Origin: Ruminococcus turbiniformis
GTDB taxonomy: Bacteria; Bacillota; Clostridia; Lachnospirales; Lachnospiraceae
Assembly (NCBI RefSeq): GCF_020687545.1
Contig: NZ_JAJEQX010000013.1
Span: forward strand, 30,381 to 94,380
Reading direction: 5' to 3'
Length of the DNA stretch: 64,000 nt
The position numbers and the translations under genes were made by a program. The number at the start of each line of letters is the position of its first letter. The first letter of the stretch is position 1. The notes beneath the pieces were generated by a model. It did not search any database. It had not been told where the DNA came from and saw only the letters and a program-made list of their open reading frames with translations. Below, in pieces: positions 52,191 through 63,767 of this stretch.

Positions 52191-53009
52191 ACAATGATTC
52201 GCCCGGATTTTGAATGTTATCACTACTGCGATCTCGTTCCTCCTGAAGTGGATTTCCACGAACATGAATTTTACGAGGTCTTTTTCTTTTTGTCCGGAAA
52301 TGTCTCCTACAATATCGAAGGGCGAACCTATCTGCTCCGTCCGGGAGATATTCTGCTTACCGACAACCAGGATATTCATCGCCCGGAAATACGCCCCGGA
52401 AAACCTTACGAGAGATATGTGATCTGGATCACACCGGAATATCTTATGGAATTTGAGGATTTTGGGGTAAATCTTACAGACTGTTTTAAAGACGCAAGCC
52501 GGAAAAAAAACAAGCTCATCCGGCCGGACGGAAAATCGATTGCTCACCTGAAGGGAATTCTTGACCGGATACTGGAAGCCCGCGACAGCGGGGAATTCGG
52601 CAGTGCGGTACTGGAATCTGTCTATCTGTGTGAATTTATGGTCTATCTTAACCGCGCGTATTTTTCTACGCCGGATATCATCGCGGAAGATATTACAGAA
52701 AACGAAGAGATCAACAAGGTTGTTGCATATATCAATGAAAATATATCAGAGGATCTGACCCTCGACCGGCTCTCGGAGATCTGCTATTTCAGCAAATCCC
52801 GCCTGTCGCACCAGTTTAAGAAATACACGGGGCTTACGATCTTTCAGTTTATCATCAAGAAACGTCTCACCATGGCCCGCAATATGATCCGTGACGGCGT
52901 TCCTGTCACTGAGGCATGTATGCAGTGCGGTTTCAATGACTATTCTAACTTTCACAAAGCGTTTAAAAAAGAGTTCGGAGCGTGTCCGAAAGATTTCCGG
53001 CGTACTTAG
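52191..53009 (+). CDS. AraC-family regulator of hexuronate use, probably 5'-truncated
   Basis: 272 residues from the ATG at 52191: cupin sensor (HEHEFYEVFFFLSG, LRPGDILLTDNQDIHRPE) and a C-terminal pair of helix-turn-helices (LTLDRLSEICYFSKSRLSHQFKK..., PVTEACMQCGFNDYSNFHKAFKK). The reading frame upstream, RKFRNLYDLHKDIFSLRQT back to about 52136, also looks protein-like before it enters antisense uxaC. The true start may therefore have been lost. There is no good Shine-Dalgarno at the ATG. Divergence from uxaC suggests it controlled these genes. Confidence 0.75.
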   Translation, partial: TMIRPDFECYHYCDLVPPEVDFHEHEFYEVFFFLSGNVSYNIEGRTYLLRPGDILLTDNQDIHRPEIRPGKPYERYVIWITPEYLMEFEDFGVNLTDCFKDASRKKNKLIRPDGKSIAHLKGILDRILEARDSGEFGSAVLESVYLCEFMVYLNRAYFSTPDIIAEDITENEEINKVVAYINENISEDLTLDRLSEICYFSKSRLSHQFKKYTGLTIFQFIIKKRLTMARNMIRDGVPVTEACMQCGFNDYSNFHKAFKKEFGACPKDFRRT

Positions 53010-53094
53010 AACTGAGACATGAAAATCAGTGATATCAGTGAAATCACTACTTGAAGAATGGACGCCGCACAGAAGGAAGCACGTATACGGGGAA

Positions 53095-53615
53095 TCAGCA
53101 GTTCCCCGTATATACATTGCGCAGGTACCGCGCCGCCGTATCCCGGAGCCGGTACACAGTCTCTGCATCCGTGGCATCCCGGTCCGTCATATGGTACCTC
53201 GGGAAGAACCTTGTCACATGGAGTACGATATCCGGATCCACAGATGCGATCCACCGCGCTTCCCGCTCCATCTCTTCCTCACGGTCGTTCTCCCCGGGCA
53301 CAATCAGTGTCGTCAGCTCCACATGACACTCATCTGCGGCACGGACAATGAACCGTTTCACCGTCTCAAGGTCCCCGCAAAGCTTCCGGTAGTATTCCTC
53401 CGTAAACCCTTTCAGGTCAATATTCATGGCGTCAATATGCGGGTTTTCCCGATGGGATCGAGCATCAGCGCCGTCACTTTACCGTAACTGTCACAGACGA
53501 TCTTCCCGTTCTCATTCTTTCTGGCGCGGCAGGTACCGTACTGTCCTTCGGCTAAAAGACAGTGATGAAAACAGACCGGGCACCTGACTGTATTTTTATT
53601 TCTCTGTACACTCAA
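53095..53615 (-). pseudogene. AmmeMemoRadiSam radical SAM enzyme (AmrS) with internal deletion
   Basis: An N-terminal piece (residues MSVQRNKNTVRCPVCFHHC... to LDPIGK) and a C-terminal piece (HIDAMNIDLKGFTEEYY... to YVYTGNC) lie in adjoining, different frames. About 130 residues of a normal ~290-residue enzyme are missing between them at about 53440-53446, including the CxxxCxxC cluster site. The N-piece starts with TTG overlapping the stop of the AmrB-AmrA gene. It is certainly non-functional as a radical SAM enzyme. Confidence 0.85.
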
Positions 53616-55000
53616 AAATGTCTCACCACCTCGAACCGCTCAAGCGAGATCTCCCCGCCGTCGTCAGGGATCCCCGCTTTTCTCTTGGCGATCTCAATCT
53701 GTTCCCCCACCGTGTCTACACCCTCAAGATTCGGAAGAAGAAGCCCTCTTTTTCTGCCCCTGCTCACAATAACGCCGTAGCGCTTCACATCCAGCTCATC
53801 GGGCGATTTGATTTCTTCCGTCTCCCCGAGCACATCCACGCTGTACACGAGCCTCTCCAGCTCATCCTCCTCCACCGCATGGAACCTGGGATCCCTCACC
53901 GCCGCGCTCACCGCGTTCTCTATGATCTCCTCCGCGATGCTGCCGCGCACAGGGGCGATGGTCCCGATGCACCCGCGCAGCCTTCCGTCTTCTTTCAGGG
54001 AAACGAACACACCAGCGCGGCGGGAGTACATTTCCGCCGGAAGTCCTTTCGGCACATGGATTTTCCGCCCGGTCCGGATGTATCCCTCAACGGATGCCCG
54101 CGCAAGGCCGACATAAGGGTCTTCCTCCGCCTTTCTCTTCTCCGCCTTTTTCTTCTGTTCCCTGCGGTACGACTCCAGGAAGAACCGTTCCGGGTCCCTG
54201 CCCGTGACCTTAAAAATACACACGCCGTATCCCACGCCGAAAGTCCCCTCGTGGGAGAGCCGCTCTGCCTTTACCGCCAGCCCGTCCAGAGCTCCCGCCA
54301 TAATCGTAAACGACCGGTGCCCGCACTCCGCCGCCTTATCGCAGAATTCTTCTGAAAAGTCAAACAGCTCGCCAAACGCCGCCCGTCCCATGACATTCAT
54401 GATCCGCTCATCGTACTCGGGGCCTTCTTTCTGAAAGCCGTACGGGCCGTCCTCTTTGAGCTTATGCGACAGGTCGCCGCTTGCAATGATTACAGTATCC
54501 CTCCCGAGCATCTCTGCCGTCTTCTTAATGCACGCTCCCAGTTCGTAATGCTTCGTAAGCGGAAGGCCGGAAAGACCGATGCGCACAAGTTCATAATCTG
54601 TATCATACTGATCCAGAAAATACAGCGGCACCATGGTTCCGTGATCCAGACTTTTGTCCCTCTCTCCCATTATTCCCGCCGGGATGTCCCGGGCTTCTGC
54701 CTCCTGAGACAGAAAGCGGACGAACTCTGTATCATACTTCACATCGAACGCAACCTGCGACGCGCGGAACCGCGCGAAGTTCCCCTTTGCGCCGCTGCCC
54801 GGCGAGATATGGAAATAATCCGCGTACATTACGCTGTGGGGAGACAGAACAACAACCGTCTCCGGCTCCCACTCTGCAATTTTTTCTGCTGCCCGGCGGT
54901 ATGCGTCCACCGTAGCCTGAATCCTCCGCTCCTCCCCGCGTCCGATATCCGGCACGATCAGCGGGGGATGCGGAACCATAACCGCACCTTTTACTGCCAT
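53612..55000 (-). CDS. AmmeMemoRadiSam fused MEMO-AMMECR1 protein (AmrB-AmrA)
   Basis: 462 residues from the ATG at 55000 (AAAGGAGAG upstream). N-terminal MEMO domain (about 1-265; VPHPPLIVPDIG, SPHSVMYADYFH, DHGTMVPLYFL, ASGDLSH) and C-terminal AMMECR1 domain (about 290-460; GVFVSLKEDGRLRGCIGTI, AVRDPRF). The three-part system MEMO, AMMECR1 and radical SAM is conserved in many anaerobes, with unknown chemistry. The radical SAM partner here is deleted. Confidence 0.9.
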   Translation of the reverse strand: MAVKGAVMVPHPPLIVPDIGRGEERRIQATVDAYRRAAEKIAEWEPETVVVLSPHSVMYADYFHISPGSGAKGNFARFRASQVAFDVKYDTEFVRFLSQEAEARDIPAGIMGERDKSLDHGTMVPLYFLDQYDTDYELVRIGLSGLPLTKHYELGACIKKTAEMLGRDTVIIASGDLSHKLKEDGPYGFQKEGPEYDERIMNVMGRAAFGELFDFSEEFCDKAAECGHRSFTIMAGALDGLAVKAERLSHEGTFGVGYGVCIFKVTGRDPERFFLESYRREQKKKAEKRKAEEDPYVGLARASVEGYIRTGRKIHVPKGLPAEMYSRRAGVFVSLKEDGRLRGCIGTIAPVRGSIAEEIIENAVSAAVRDPRFHAVEEDELERLVYSVDVLGETEEIKSPDELDVKRYGVIVSRGRKRGLLLPNLEGVDTVGEQIEIAKRKAGIPDDGGEISLERFEVVRHF

Positions 55001-55118
55001 GTGAGACTCTCCTTTCCTGTACACTGTCGCTGCTTTTTAATATAAGTATAATACAAAAAGAAAAGTCTGTACATTTTTAACAATCCGAACAGCAAAATAC
55101 TCCGGAGAATCCTTTTCT

Positions 55119-57960
<2,842 letters not shown>

Positions 57961-58085
57961 GTTTCTTTTCCTCCTCTTTCATTCAGATTTTATGTAATAG
58001 TTCAGCCACAGAGCCAAACTGTTACGATTTTATTGATATATCTCAGACAGGACACGCAGCCCCGCAGGCGGTATCCGTCTGATTT

Positions 58086-58928
58086 TCAGCTGCTGCTCTC
58101 TTTGCTGTACAGCTGTTTTACATGGATCATCAGATAAAGCAGTTCCTCTTTCGGGCACCGCTCCCCGAATTCTTCTTCCAGATAACCGTCGATCCGGGCC
58201 ACACACTCTGCCACCTCCGGGTAAGCTGTCCGGAGATTCTCGTACAGCTCTTCGTTTTCCTGCGAAAAATCCGCGCCTTTCTCCTTTCTCTGGACGAAAA
58301 ACTTAATATGGTTCTTGAACCGGAAATAGTGGAAGCTGTTCCGATCCACACTGACCTGGAAATAATCCTCCACAATCTTCGTAACCACAGAGATCACCCT
58401 GCCGGTCCGGTCGCCTTTTGCAGACTTCTTTTCAGCCTTCTCTCCCTCCATGGCATTCAGAAAATGGAAGGTAATACTTGTCACTTCGCTTTTATCCAGC
58501 GACACATGCATCCGCTCATTTATGTTTTTTACAAACCACCGTGCGATGCGCGTCAGCTCCGGGTACTGGTATTCCAGTTCATAGGAGTAGGGCAGCCCCA
58601 CATCAATGCCTTTTTTCTTCCTGTCTGCCGCGAAATTTACATGGTCGGCAAGCACAAAGGTCAGGTTCGGGTTCAGGTTTCCGCTGATCCGTGTCTTCGC
58701 CGTCTCCACCAGCCGGGAAACGAGCAGGAAGACGTCTTCCGGTATATCCTGAAGCACCGCGTAATACCGCCGGTCAATGTCATAGAACGTCTTTGTGATC
58801 CTGGACAGATCTGTCAGCTCATAAGGCATATGGGGAAAGCCCACCCCTTTCCCGAAAATGATCACTTCCCTCTCGTTTCCATCCAGTCCGACTGCCACAT
58901 TGTTATTGATTTTTTTAATGACTTTCAC
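58086..58928 (-). CDS. BglG/LicT-family transcriptional antiterminator
   Basis: 280 residues. RNA-binding CAT domain (MKVIKKINNNVAVGLDGNE, IIFGKGVGF), PRD1 with histidines in LADHVNFA and TFHFLNAM, PRD2 with FKNHIKFF and LMIHVKQLY. It should bind the RAT site at 59574-59599 when the beta-glucoside PTS is active. Confidence 0.93.
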   Translation of the reverse strand: MKVIKKINNNVAVGLDGNEREVIIFGKGVGFPHMPYELTDLSRITKTFYDIDRRYYAVLQDIPEDVFLLVSRLVETAKTRISGNLNPNLTFVLADHVNFAADRKKKGIDVGLPYSYELEYQYPELTRIARWFVKNINERMHVSLDKSEVTSITFHFLNAMEGEKAEKKSAKGDRTGRVISVVTKIVEDYFQVSVDRNSFHYFRFKNHIKFFVQRKEKGADFSQENEELYENLRTAYPEVAECVARIDGYLEEEFGERCPKEELLYLMIHVKQLYSKESSS

Positions 58929-58952
58929 AGATAAATCCTCTCCTGCTCCCGG

Positions 58953-59423
58953 TCAGCCCCGGAGCACTGTCTTCCCTGCTTCCACCCTTTTGCCATAGCA
59001 GTCTGTCTCCACCGGCCTGTCATAACCGCCTGTAAAGATAACCATTGTAGTAAGATCCACTCCTTTTTCCAGAAGTTTCTCCCTGTCCACGCGAATGACC
59101 GGGTCACCCGCCTTTACTTTATCCCCCTGTTTTGCCAGGGCGTGGAACCCCTCGCCGTTTAAGCTGACCGTATCGATCCCGATATGTACAAGAATCTCTG
59201 CGCCGCTTTTCGCCGTTATGCCGAAAGCATGGCCGGTCGGGAACAGCATGGCGATCTCTCCGTCCGCCGGAGACACAACCGTATCGCTCTCCGGCTCTAC
59301 CGCGAACCCGTCCCCCATCGCTTTTGACGAGAACGCCTTGTCGTTCACCTCTGTAATATTCCTGCAGATGCCTGTCACAGGCGCGGTGATTCCCCTGCTT
59401 TCTTTTTTCAGAAATCCAAACAT
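58953..59423 (-). CDS. PTS glucose-type EIIA
   Basis: 156 residues, intact crr-type domain (SPADGEIAMLFPTGHAFGI and LVHIGIDTV, the last holding the phospho-histidine). First gene of the operon EIIA - antiterminator - EIIBC - 6-phospho-beta-glucosidase. Confidence 0.93.
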   Translation of the reverse strand: MFGFLKKESRGITAPVTGICRNITEVNDKAFSSKAMGDGFAVEPESDTVVSPADGEIAMLFPTGHAFGITAKSGAEILVHIGIDTVSLNGEGFHALAKQGDKVKAGDPVIRVDREKLLEKGVDLTTMVIFTGGYDRPVETDCYGKRVEAGKTVLRG

Positions 59424-59529
59424 GTTTTCTCTCTCCTTTCATGACAGTTCTCTGCGGCAGCCGGCAAATATATATTCCGGCATATCCGCACATACCGTTT
59501 GTTTCGCAGGAACACAAGTCCCCGCGAAA

Positions 59530-59590
59530 CAAAAAACTCTCTGAGTGCATTCTTTCCCATACGAAACAGAAAAGGTAATGCCTCAGAGAG
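59530..59590 (-). terminator. Leader terminator of the beta-glucoside operon
   Basis: On the minus strand CTCTCTGAG (59590-59582) pairs with CTCAGAGAG (59545-59537), with additional GCATT/AATGC pairing, followed by a T run. The 5' arm overlaps the RAT site, the standard LicT-controlled arrangement. Confidence 0.85.
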
Positions 59591-59599
59591 TAACAATCC
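59574..59599 (-). promoter_or_regulatory. RAT antiterminator site for the LicT-type protein
   Basis: GGATTGTTACTCTCTGAGGCATTACC on the minus strand fits the BglG-family RAT pattern GGATTGTTACT-N-GGCA-ACC and overlaps the 5' arm of the terminator. Confidence 0.8.
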
Positions 59600-59629
59600 T
59601 TTTTACTTTTTAAATTGTTTTATATTGTC

Positions 59630-61570
59630 TTACAGGCTCGCCGCAGCGCCGAAGCCGTCGCGGATAGCGTCGCCGATTTTTCCCAGCTTTACACTATCCC
59701 CGACAACGCGGGTCTTGATATGGTATTTCTCCTTCACCGCGTTTACCGTAGTCAGATCCGGGCGCATTCCGAACGCATTTACAACGGTATCCGCCGTAAT
59801 CTTTTCCTGCGTGCCGTCCTTCTTCTCCACGGTAAGTCCGTCTGGCTCAATGCTTAACACCTTTGTGCCCGTGAGCATCGTCACCCCGTACTCGTTCAAC
59901 TGGTTAAACAGGGAAATTTTGTTGATGAACATGGCGTCTTTCGCACACTCGTCAAGCATCTCCACAATGGTCACTTTTTTGCCCATCTCTTTCGCCATTT
60001 CAAGCGCCCCGTCACATCCAGACGATCCGCCTCCGCAGACGACGATGTTCTCTCCTTTAATGAGCGACGCGTTTCTGTGGCAGTCCAGCATTGTCACAAC
60101 ATTTTCCCCGTCTATCCCCGGTATCGGCGGAATAAGCGGTTTCGCGCCGCATCCGATGATAATGTTGTCACACTTGTCCAGAATGGGGTCATCCGCTGTA
60201 ATTTCGGTGTTAAGTCTTACGTCAACCCCGAGTTTATCAAGCTGTACGGCGTACCATTTTGTCAGGGAAGCGATATTTTTCTTAAAATCAGCTGTACAGA
60301 TATCTCCCATCACACCGCCGAGTTTTCCGCTCTTCTCAAACAGTGTCACCTTATGTCCTTCGATCGCCGCGACTCTCGCCGCTTCCATGCCTCCCGGGCC
60401 GCCTCCGATTACGACGACATTTTTCGGATCATCGGTTTTCTCAATTTTAAATCTGCGTTCTTCCATCGCCTGCGGATTCACAGAACATCCCAGCTTTGTA
60501 TGACGGTTCCAGATACGTCCGATACAGTTCTCGTTGCACCGCAGACAGGGTCTTACATCTTCTCTGTGCCCTTTCATCAGCTTGTTCGGAAGCTGGGGGT
60601 CCGCGATGAGGGCTCTTCCCATGAGCACAAAATCCGCATTGCCTGATTCAATCAGTTGAAGCGCCGAATCCGGGTTATGTGTTCCTCCGTTTAAGATCGG
60701 AACGCTTACCGTCTTTCTTGCCGCCTCTGTCACGTACGACATACAGGACTCTCCCAGGTAAGACGGTGGGAAAATATAGTCCAGAGTCTCATAGCAGCCT
60801 GCGTCCACATCGAACGCGTCCACTCCTTCCTCTTCCAGGAACTTCAGAATCGGCAGACTCTCCTTAAGCGTCCTGCCTCCCTCAAAGCGGTGATCCAAAG
60901 AAATGCGGAACAGAATCGGCATATCCGGCCCCACTGCCCCGCGGATCGCACGGACAATCTCTCTCGGAAATCTCGCACGGTTTTCATCACTTCCGCCGTA
61001 CTCATCCGTCCTCTTGTTCCATACCGGAGACATAAACTGGTCTACCAGATATCCCGCATGCGCGTGAACTTCCACAGCGTCATAACCCGCGTCTTTTGCC
61101 AGTCCTGCCGCAAACGCGAACCCGTCCATCACTCCTTTGATCTCTTCTTTTGTCATCTCATGGCAGAGTACGTTCGGGTCAAACACGGATGGAATCGCGG
61201 ATGCAGACATGGGCGGATTGCCGAATGTATCCGGAAAAGCGTTTCTTCCTGTACCGCATGTGATCTGACAGACAATTTTCGCCCCATATTTATGTACGCA
61301 GTCGCACACAGATGTCAATGCAGGAAGCACAGTGTAAGAATCAAGATATCCTTCCATAGATCCCTGCGCGATAACCTCGTTGAGCGGCTGGCACCCCATA
61401 ATGATCATACCCACTCCGCCCTTTGCGCGCTCTGTAAAATAGTCAATTTCCTGTTCGTCTTTTCTGCCGCTTACAAATGCGGAGTTTGTCCCCATCGGCG
61501 ACATGACAAGACGGTTTTTTACTTCCATTTTGCCGATTTTAAACGGTGTAAATAATTTTTCGTATCCCAT
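59630..61570 (-). CDS. Old-yellow-enzyme-type ene-reductase (2,4-dienoyl-CoA reductase/BaiCD-like)
   Basis: 646 residues. N-terminal FMN barrel (LFTPFKIGKMEVKNRLVMSPM; HAHAGYLVDQFMSP with the catalytic Tyr/His context), [4Fe-4S] cysteines RPCLRCNENC..GC near 340-360, and a C-terminal FAD/NAD(P)H domain with GGGPGGMEAA and CGGGSSGCDGA. Family members reduce C=C bonds of dienoyl-CoAs, bile acids, cinnamates and flavonoids. Its partners, a DUF3237 gene and a divergent PucR-like regulator, suggest a dedicated substrate rather than fatty acid metabolism. The specific substrate cannot be assigned. Confidence 0.88.
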   Translation of the reverse strand: MGYEKLFTPFKIGKMEVKNRLVMSPMGTNSAFVSGRKDEQEIDYFTERAKGGVGMIIMGCQPLNEVIAQGSMEGYLDSYTVLPALTSVCDCVHKYGAKIVCQITCGTGRNAFPDTFGNPPMSASAIPSVFDPNVLCHEMTKEEIKGVMDGFAFAAGLAKDAGYDAVEVHAHAGYLVDQFMSPVWNKRTDEYGGSDENRARFPREIVRAIRGAVGPDMPILFRISLDHRFEGGRTLKESLPILKFLEEEGVDAFDVDAGCYETLDYIFPPSYLGESCMSYVTEAARKTVSVPILNGGTHNPDSALQLIESGNADFVLMGRALIADPQLPNKLMKGHREDVRPCLRCNENCIGRIWNRHTKLGCSVNPQAMEERRFKIEKTDDPKNVVVIGGGPGGMEAARVAAIEGHKVTLFEKSGKLGGVMGDICTADFKKNIASLTKWYAVQLDKLGVDVRLNTEITADDPILDKCDNIIIGCGAKPLIPPIPGIDGENVVTMLDCHRNASLIKGENIVVCGGGSSGCDGALEMAKEMGKKVTIVEMLDECAKDAMFINKISLFNQLNEYGVTMLTGTKVLSIEPDGLTVEKKDGTQEKITADTVVNAFGMRPDLTTVNAVKEKYHIKTRVVGDSVKLGKIGDAIRDGFGAAASL

Positions 61571-61699
61571 TTTCTCTCCTCACTGTCATGTTCTTTTATC
61601 CGGGACAAAATTCATGCGCTTCACGCTGACATGAAGCGCACCGCCCTGTATCCCGGCTATGTAATCTCGAACCCGGTTTCCGTCGAATGTTATATGGGA

Positions 61700-62206
61700 T
61701 TAATCCTCGTCAAACGGTGTTGCATAATACTGATATACATCATACTGAATTACAATCGGATCGGATGTAAAGTCAACACGCCCTATTCCAAAACATGAAA
61801 TATTGTTTACCCAGATGTAACGCGGATCATCTGTATCCAGAACAGGCTTCGGCTGCGTTCCCATAACCGGCGGGAATTTTCCGTTAGAGTAATCCTCTGC
61901 CGCCTGCTCGGAACCAAGATCAATACGCCCTGTGTAAAACATATTGATATGAGCTCCGTCATGCGTTTCAATCATGGCCCGGCAGTCTACATCCACAATT
62001 CCGTTCGGATGCACAATCGACCAGTCCGCTCCCAGAGGAACAATCTTTCCGTGAATCTTGTCTCCCCACACGGTGCCTCCTGTGATTACGCCTGTCACAC
62101 GTGTATCCTTTGTCGGGAGTTTCTGGATATACATGTTTGCGTCCACATCAATTGAGTAGGTAAACAGGTGCTCGATCTTGAATTTGTTGAGTTTCAAGTT
62201 TTCCAT
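61700..62206 (-). CDS. DUF3237 (UPF0311) protein
   Basis: 168 residues with GGAGG before the ATG. A lipocalin/calycin-like beta-barrel family: VTGVITGGTVWGDKIHGKIVPLGADW, CRAMIETHDGAHINMFYTGR, YIWVNNISCFGIG. DUF3237 enzymes have no settled function. Beside an ene-reductase it could isomerise or lyse the same aromatic or polyphenol substrate. Likely co-transcribed with the reductase (130-base gap). Confidence 0.82.
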   Translation of the reverse strand: MENLKLNKFKIEHLFTYSIDVDANMYIQKLPTKDTRVTGVITGGTVWGDKIHGKIVPLGADWSIVHPNGIVDVDCRAMIETHDGAHINMFYTGRIDLGSEQAAEDYSNGKFPPVMGTQPKPVLDTDDPRYIWVNNISCFGIGRVDFTSDPIVIQYDVYQYYATPFDED

Positions 62207-62248
62207 TGCTGAACCTCCATGTGAATTTTTATAATATTTGATAATATA

Positions 62249-62280
62249 TTAACGTTAATAATAGTCATCTTCAACGTTAA
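62249..62280. promoter_or_regulatory. Two AACGTTAA sites, 22 bases apart, between the divergent genes
   Basis: TTAACGTTAA (62249-62258) and CAACGTTAA (62272-62280) lie two helical turns apart in the intergenic region. They overlap a likely minus-strand promoter (TTAACG-N16-TATTAT) for the DUF3237 and reductase genes. The spacing suggests cooperative binding, probably by the PucR-like protein. Confidence 0.55.
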
Positions 62281-62313
62281 AAATCACAAAATTCAAATTT
62301 CTTTTCTACATTT

Positions 62314-62343
62314 TTGACAACAGGCATTCTCCCGATGTACAAT
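62314..62343 (+). promoter_or_regulatory. Promoter of the PucR-like gene
   Basis: TTGACA (62314-62319), 18-base spacer, TACAAT (62338-62343). Confidence 0.75.
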
Positions 62344-62390
62344 AGTATTATCAGCGAAATGACAGCAAAAAGCCTTACGGCGGCAGGCAG

Positions 62391-63623
62391 GTGTTTAATT
62401 TGGACAGTACAGATTTACTATTTGAAGATTTTTACGAAAAAGCAGTTTCCGGAATTGCAGCAGGCATCAGCATACAAGAGTTCACAGAGATGTGCTACGA
62501 TTTTTTTCATCTTGATATCATCATTGTGGATGCGGGCTATCGGCTGATATCATGTGCAGGAAACCGTCCTTTTTCTGATCCCTACTGGGAAATACTCGCA
62601 GATTCCGGAAGACCGGACGAAGAGACAATCGTGAACGATTATCTGAAAGTAGGCTATCTGGATGCAATCTCTCAGTCAGATGGAGCGATTTTCGTGGACT
62701 GGGGAGTCTGCCGTGAATATCCGCAGACAAGCGGCCCGATCTATGTAAACGGCCAGTTATCCGGCTTTATCAGCCTGCTTTTTAAGGATCTCAAACTGAA
62801 AGAATTCTCATTGAAACTCAATACCGCTTTGTGCCGGCTGTGCGCTATTCTTCTTAAGACAGACTGCATACGGGAATATCAGACTCAAAATCCCGTACGT
62901 GAAGTGTTTGCAACTCAGCTCTTCGATATTCAAAATTATCCGAAGGCGCCTCGGCTGGAGGATTACCGGCCTTTTATCGATATCCGGCCTCCTTTTCTGA
63001 TCTCGGTTCTCCGCAGTCAGGGAGGAAACCGGCCTGTGCTTGAACATGTGCGCGGACGGGCAAGAACCATCTTTCCGGATATTATTTATCTTCATCAGGA
63101 AGATCTTTTGTATCTCTTTCTTCATGGGAATCATGCGGAAAATCCTGAAAACTTCCGCTGCAGGCTGAACGAATTTCTGACAGAATACAATCTGCAGATG
63201 GGCTGCAGTCAGATATTTGAACAGATAGAAACGCGTGCCATTTATATTCAGCAGGCAGAGTATGCTCTTAAGACAGGCTGTCGTCTTAATCCTGAAAAAC
63301 ATATATTTAATTATCAGGACTATTATATTCCGTCTATGCTCTCCGAAGCTGCAGACAGACTTTTCCCGGAGAATGCTGTCCCGGCCGAACTTATGGTGCT
63401 CCGGAAATTTGATACGGAAAACCAGACTGACTACACTGAAAGTCTGAAAGTTTATCTGCACGAGCGCAACAATTTAAACAAGGCTGCGGCCCGGCTTCAT
63501 CTCCACCGCAATTCGCTGAAATACCGGCTGGATAAGATTGCTGATCTGACAGGGATCTCTCCCGATGATCCCGATACAGCGCTTAAACTTCAGCTTGGTT
63601 TTCTTATGCTTGAAATGATTTAA
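62391..63623 (+). CDS. PucR/CdaR-like transcriptional regulator
   Basis: 410 residues from a GTG at 62391; the ribosome site is weak (GGCAGG), so the start is uncertain. The N-terminal ~190 residues are a sensor part with GAF/PAS-like character, followed by a middle domain. The C-terminal PucR-type helix-turn-helix (about 350-410) reads SLKVYLHERNNLNKAAARLHLHRNSLKYRLDKI. It is divergent from the ene-reductase/DUF3237 pair and probably activates it when the substrate is present. Confidence 0.87.
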   Translation: MFNLDSTDLLFEDFYEKAVSGIAAGISIQEFTEMCYDFFHLDIIIVDAGYRLISCAGNRPFSDPYWEILADSGRPDEETIVNDYLKVGYLDAISQSDGAIFVDWGVCREYPQTSGPIYVNGQLSGFISLLFKDLKLKEFSLKLNTALCRLCAILLKTDCIREYQTQNPVREVFATQLFDIQNYPKAPRLEDYRPFIDIRPPFLISVLRSQGGNRPVLEHVRGRARTIFPDIIYLHQEDLLYLFLHGNHAENPENFRCRLNEFLTEYNLQMGCSQIFEQIETRAIYIQQAEYALKTGCRLNPEKHIFNYQDYYIPSMLSEAADRLFPENAVPAELMVLRKFDTENQTDYTESLKVYLHERNNLNKAAARLHLHRNSLKYRLDKIADLTGISPDDPDTALKLQLGFLMLEMI

Positions 63624-63631
63624 AACAGAGA

Positions 63632-63670
63632 CAAAAAACACCTGAAAGATCTCATCAATCCTTCAGGTGT
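63632..63670 (-). terminator. Terminator of the ribosomal RNA operon
   Basis: On the minus strand ACACCTGAAG pairs with CTTTCAGGTGT, followed by TTTTTTG. It ends the transcript coming from the 23S gene and also separates the convergent PucR-like gene. Confidence 0.85.
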
Positions 63671-63767
63671 CACTCTCATTCCATCTTTCAATTACCAGTA
63701 TACCTTCAAAACTGCACACAGAAAATCTATCCATCTTTCACTCTATCGAGTGCCTATTCCCGCTTTG

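Noticed and set aside
52550..52760. Short plus-strand ORF within araC
   Set aside because: Out-of-frame shadow of the AraC coding sequence.
59499..59529. Hairpin GTTTCGC..GCGAAAC as an extra terminator
   Set aside because: No U-run follows on either strand; it may be a leader stem but not a terminator.
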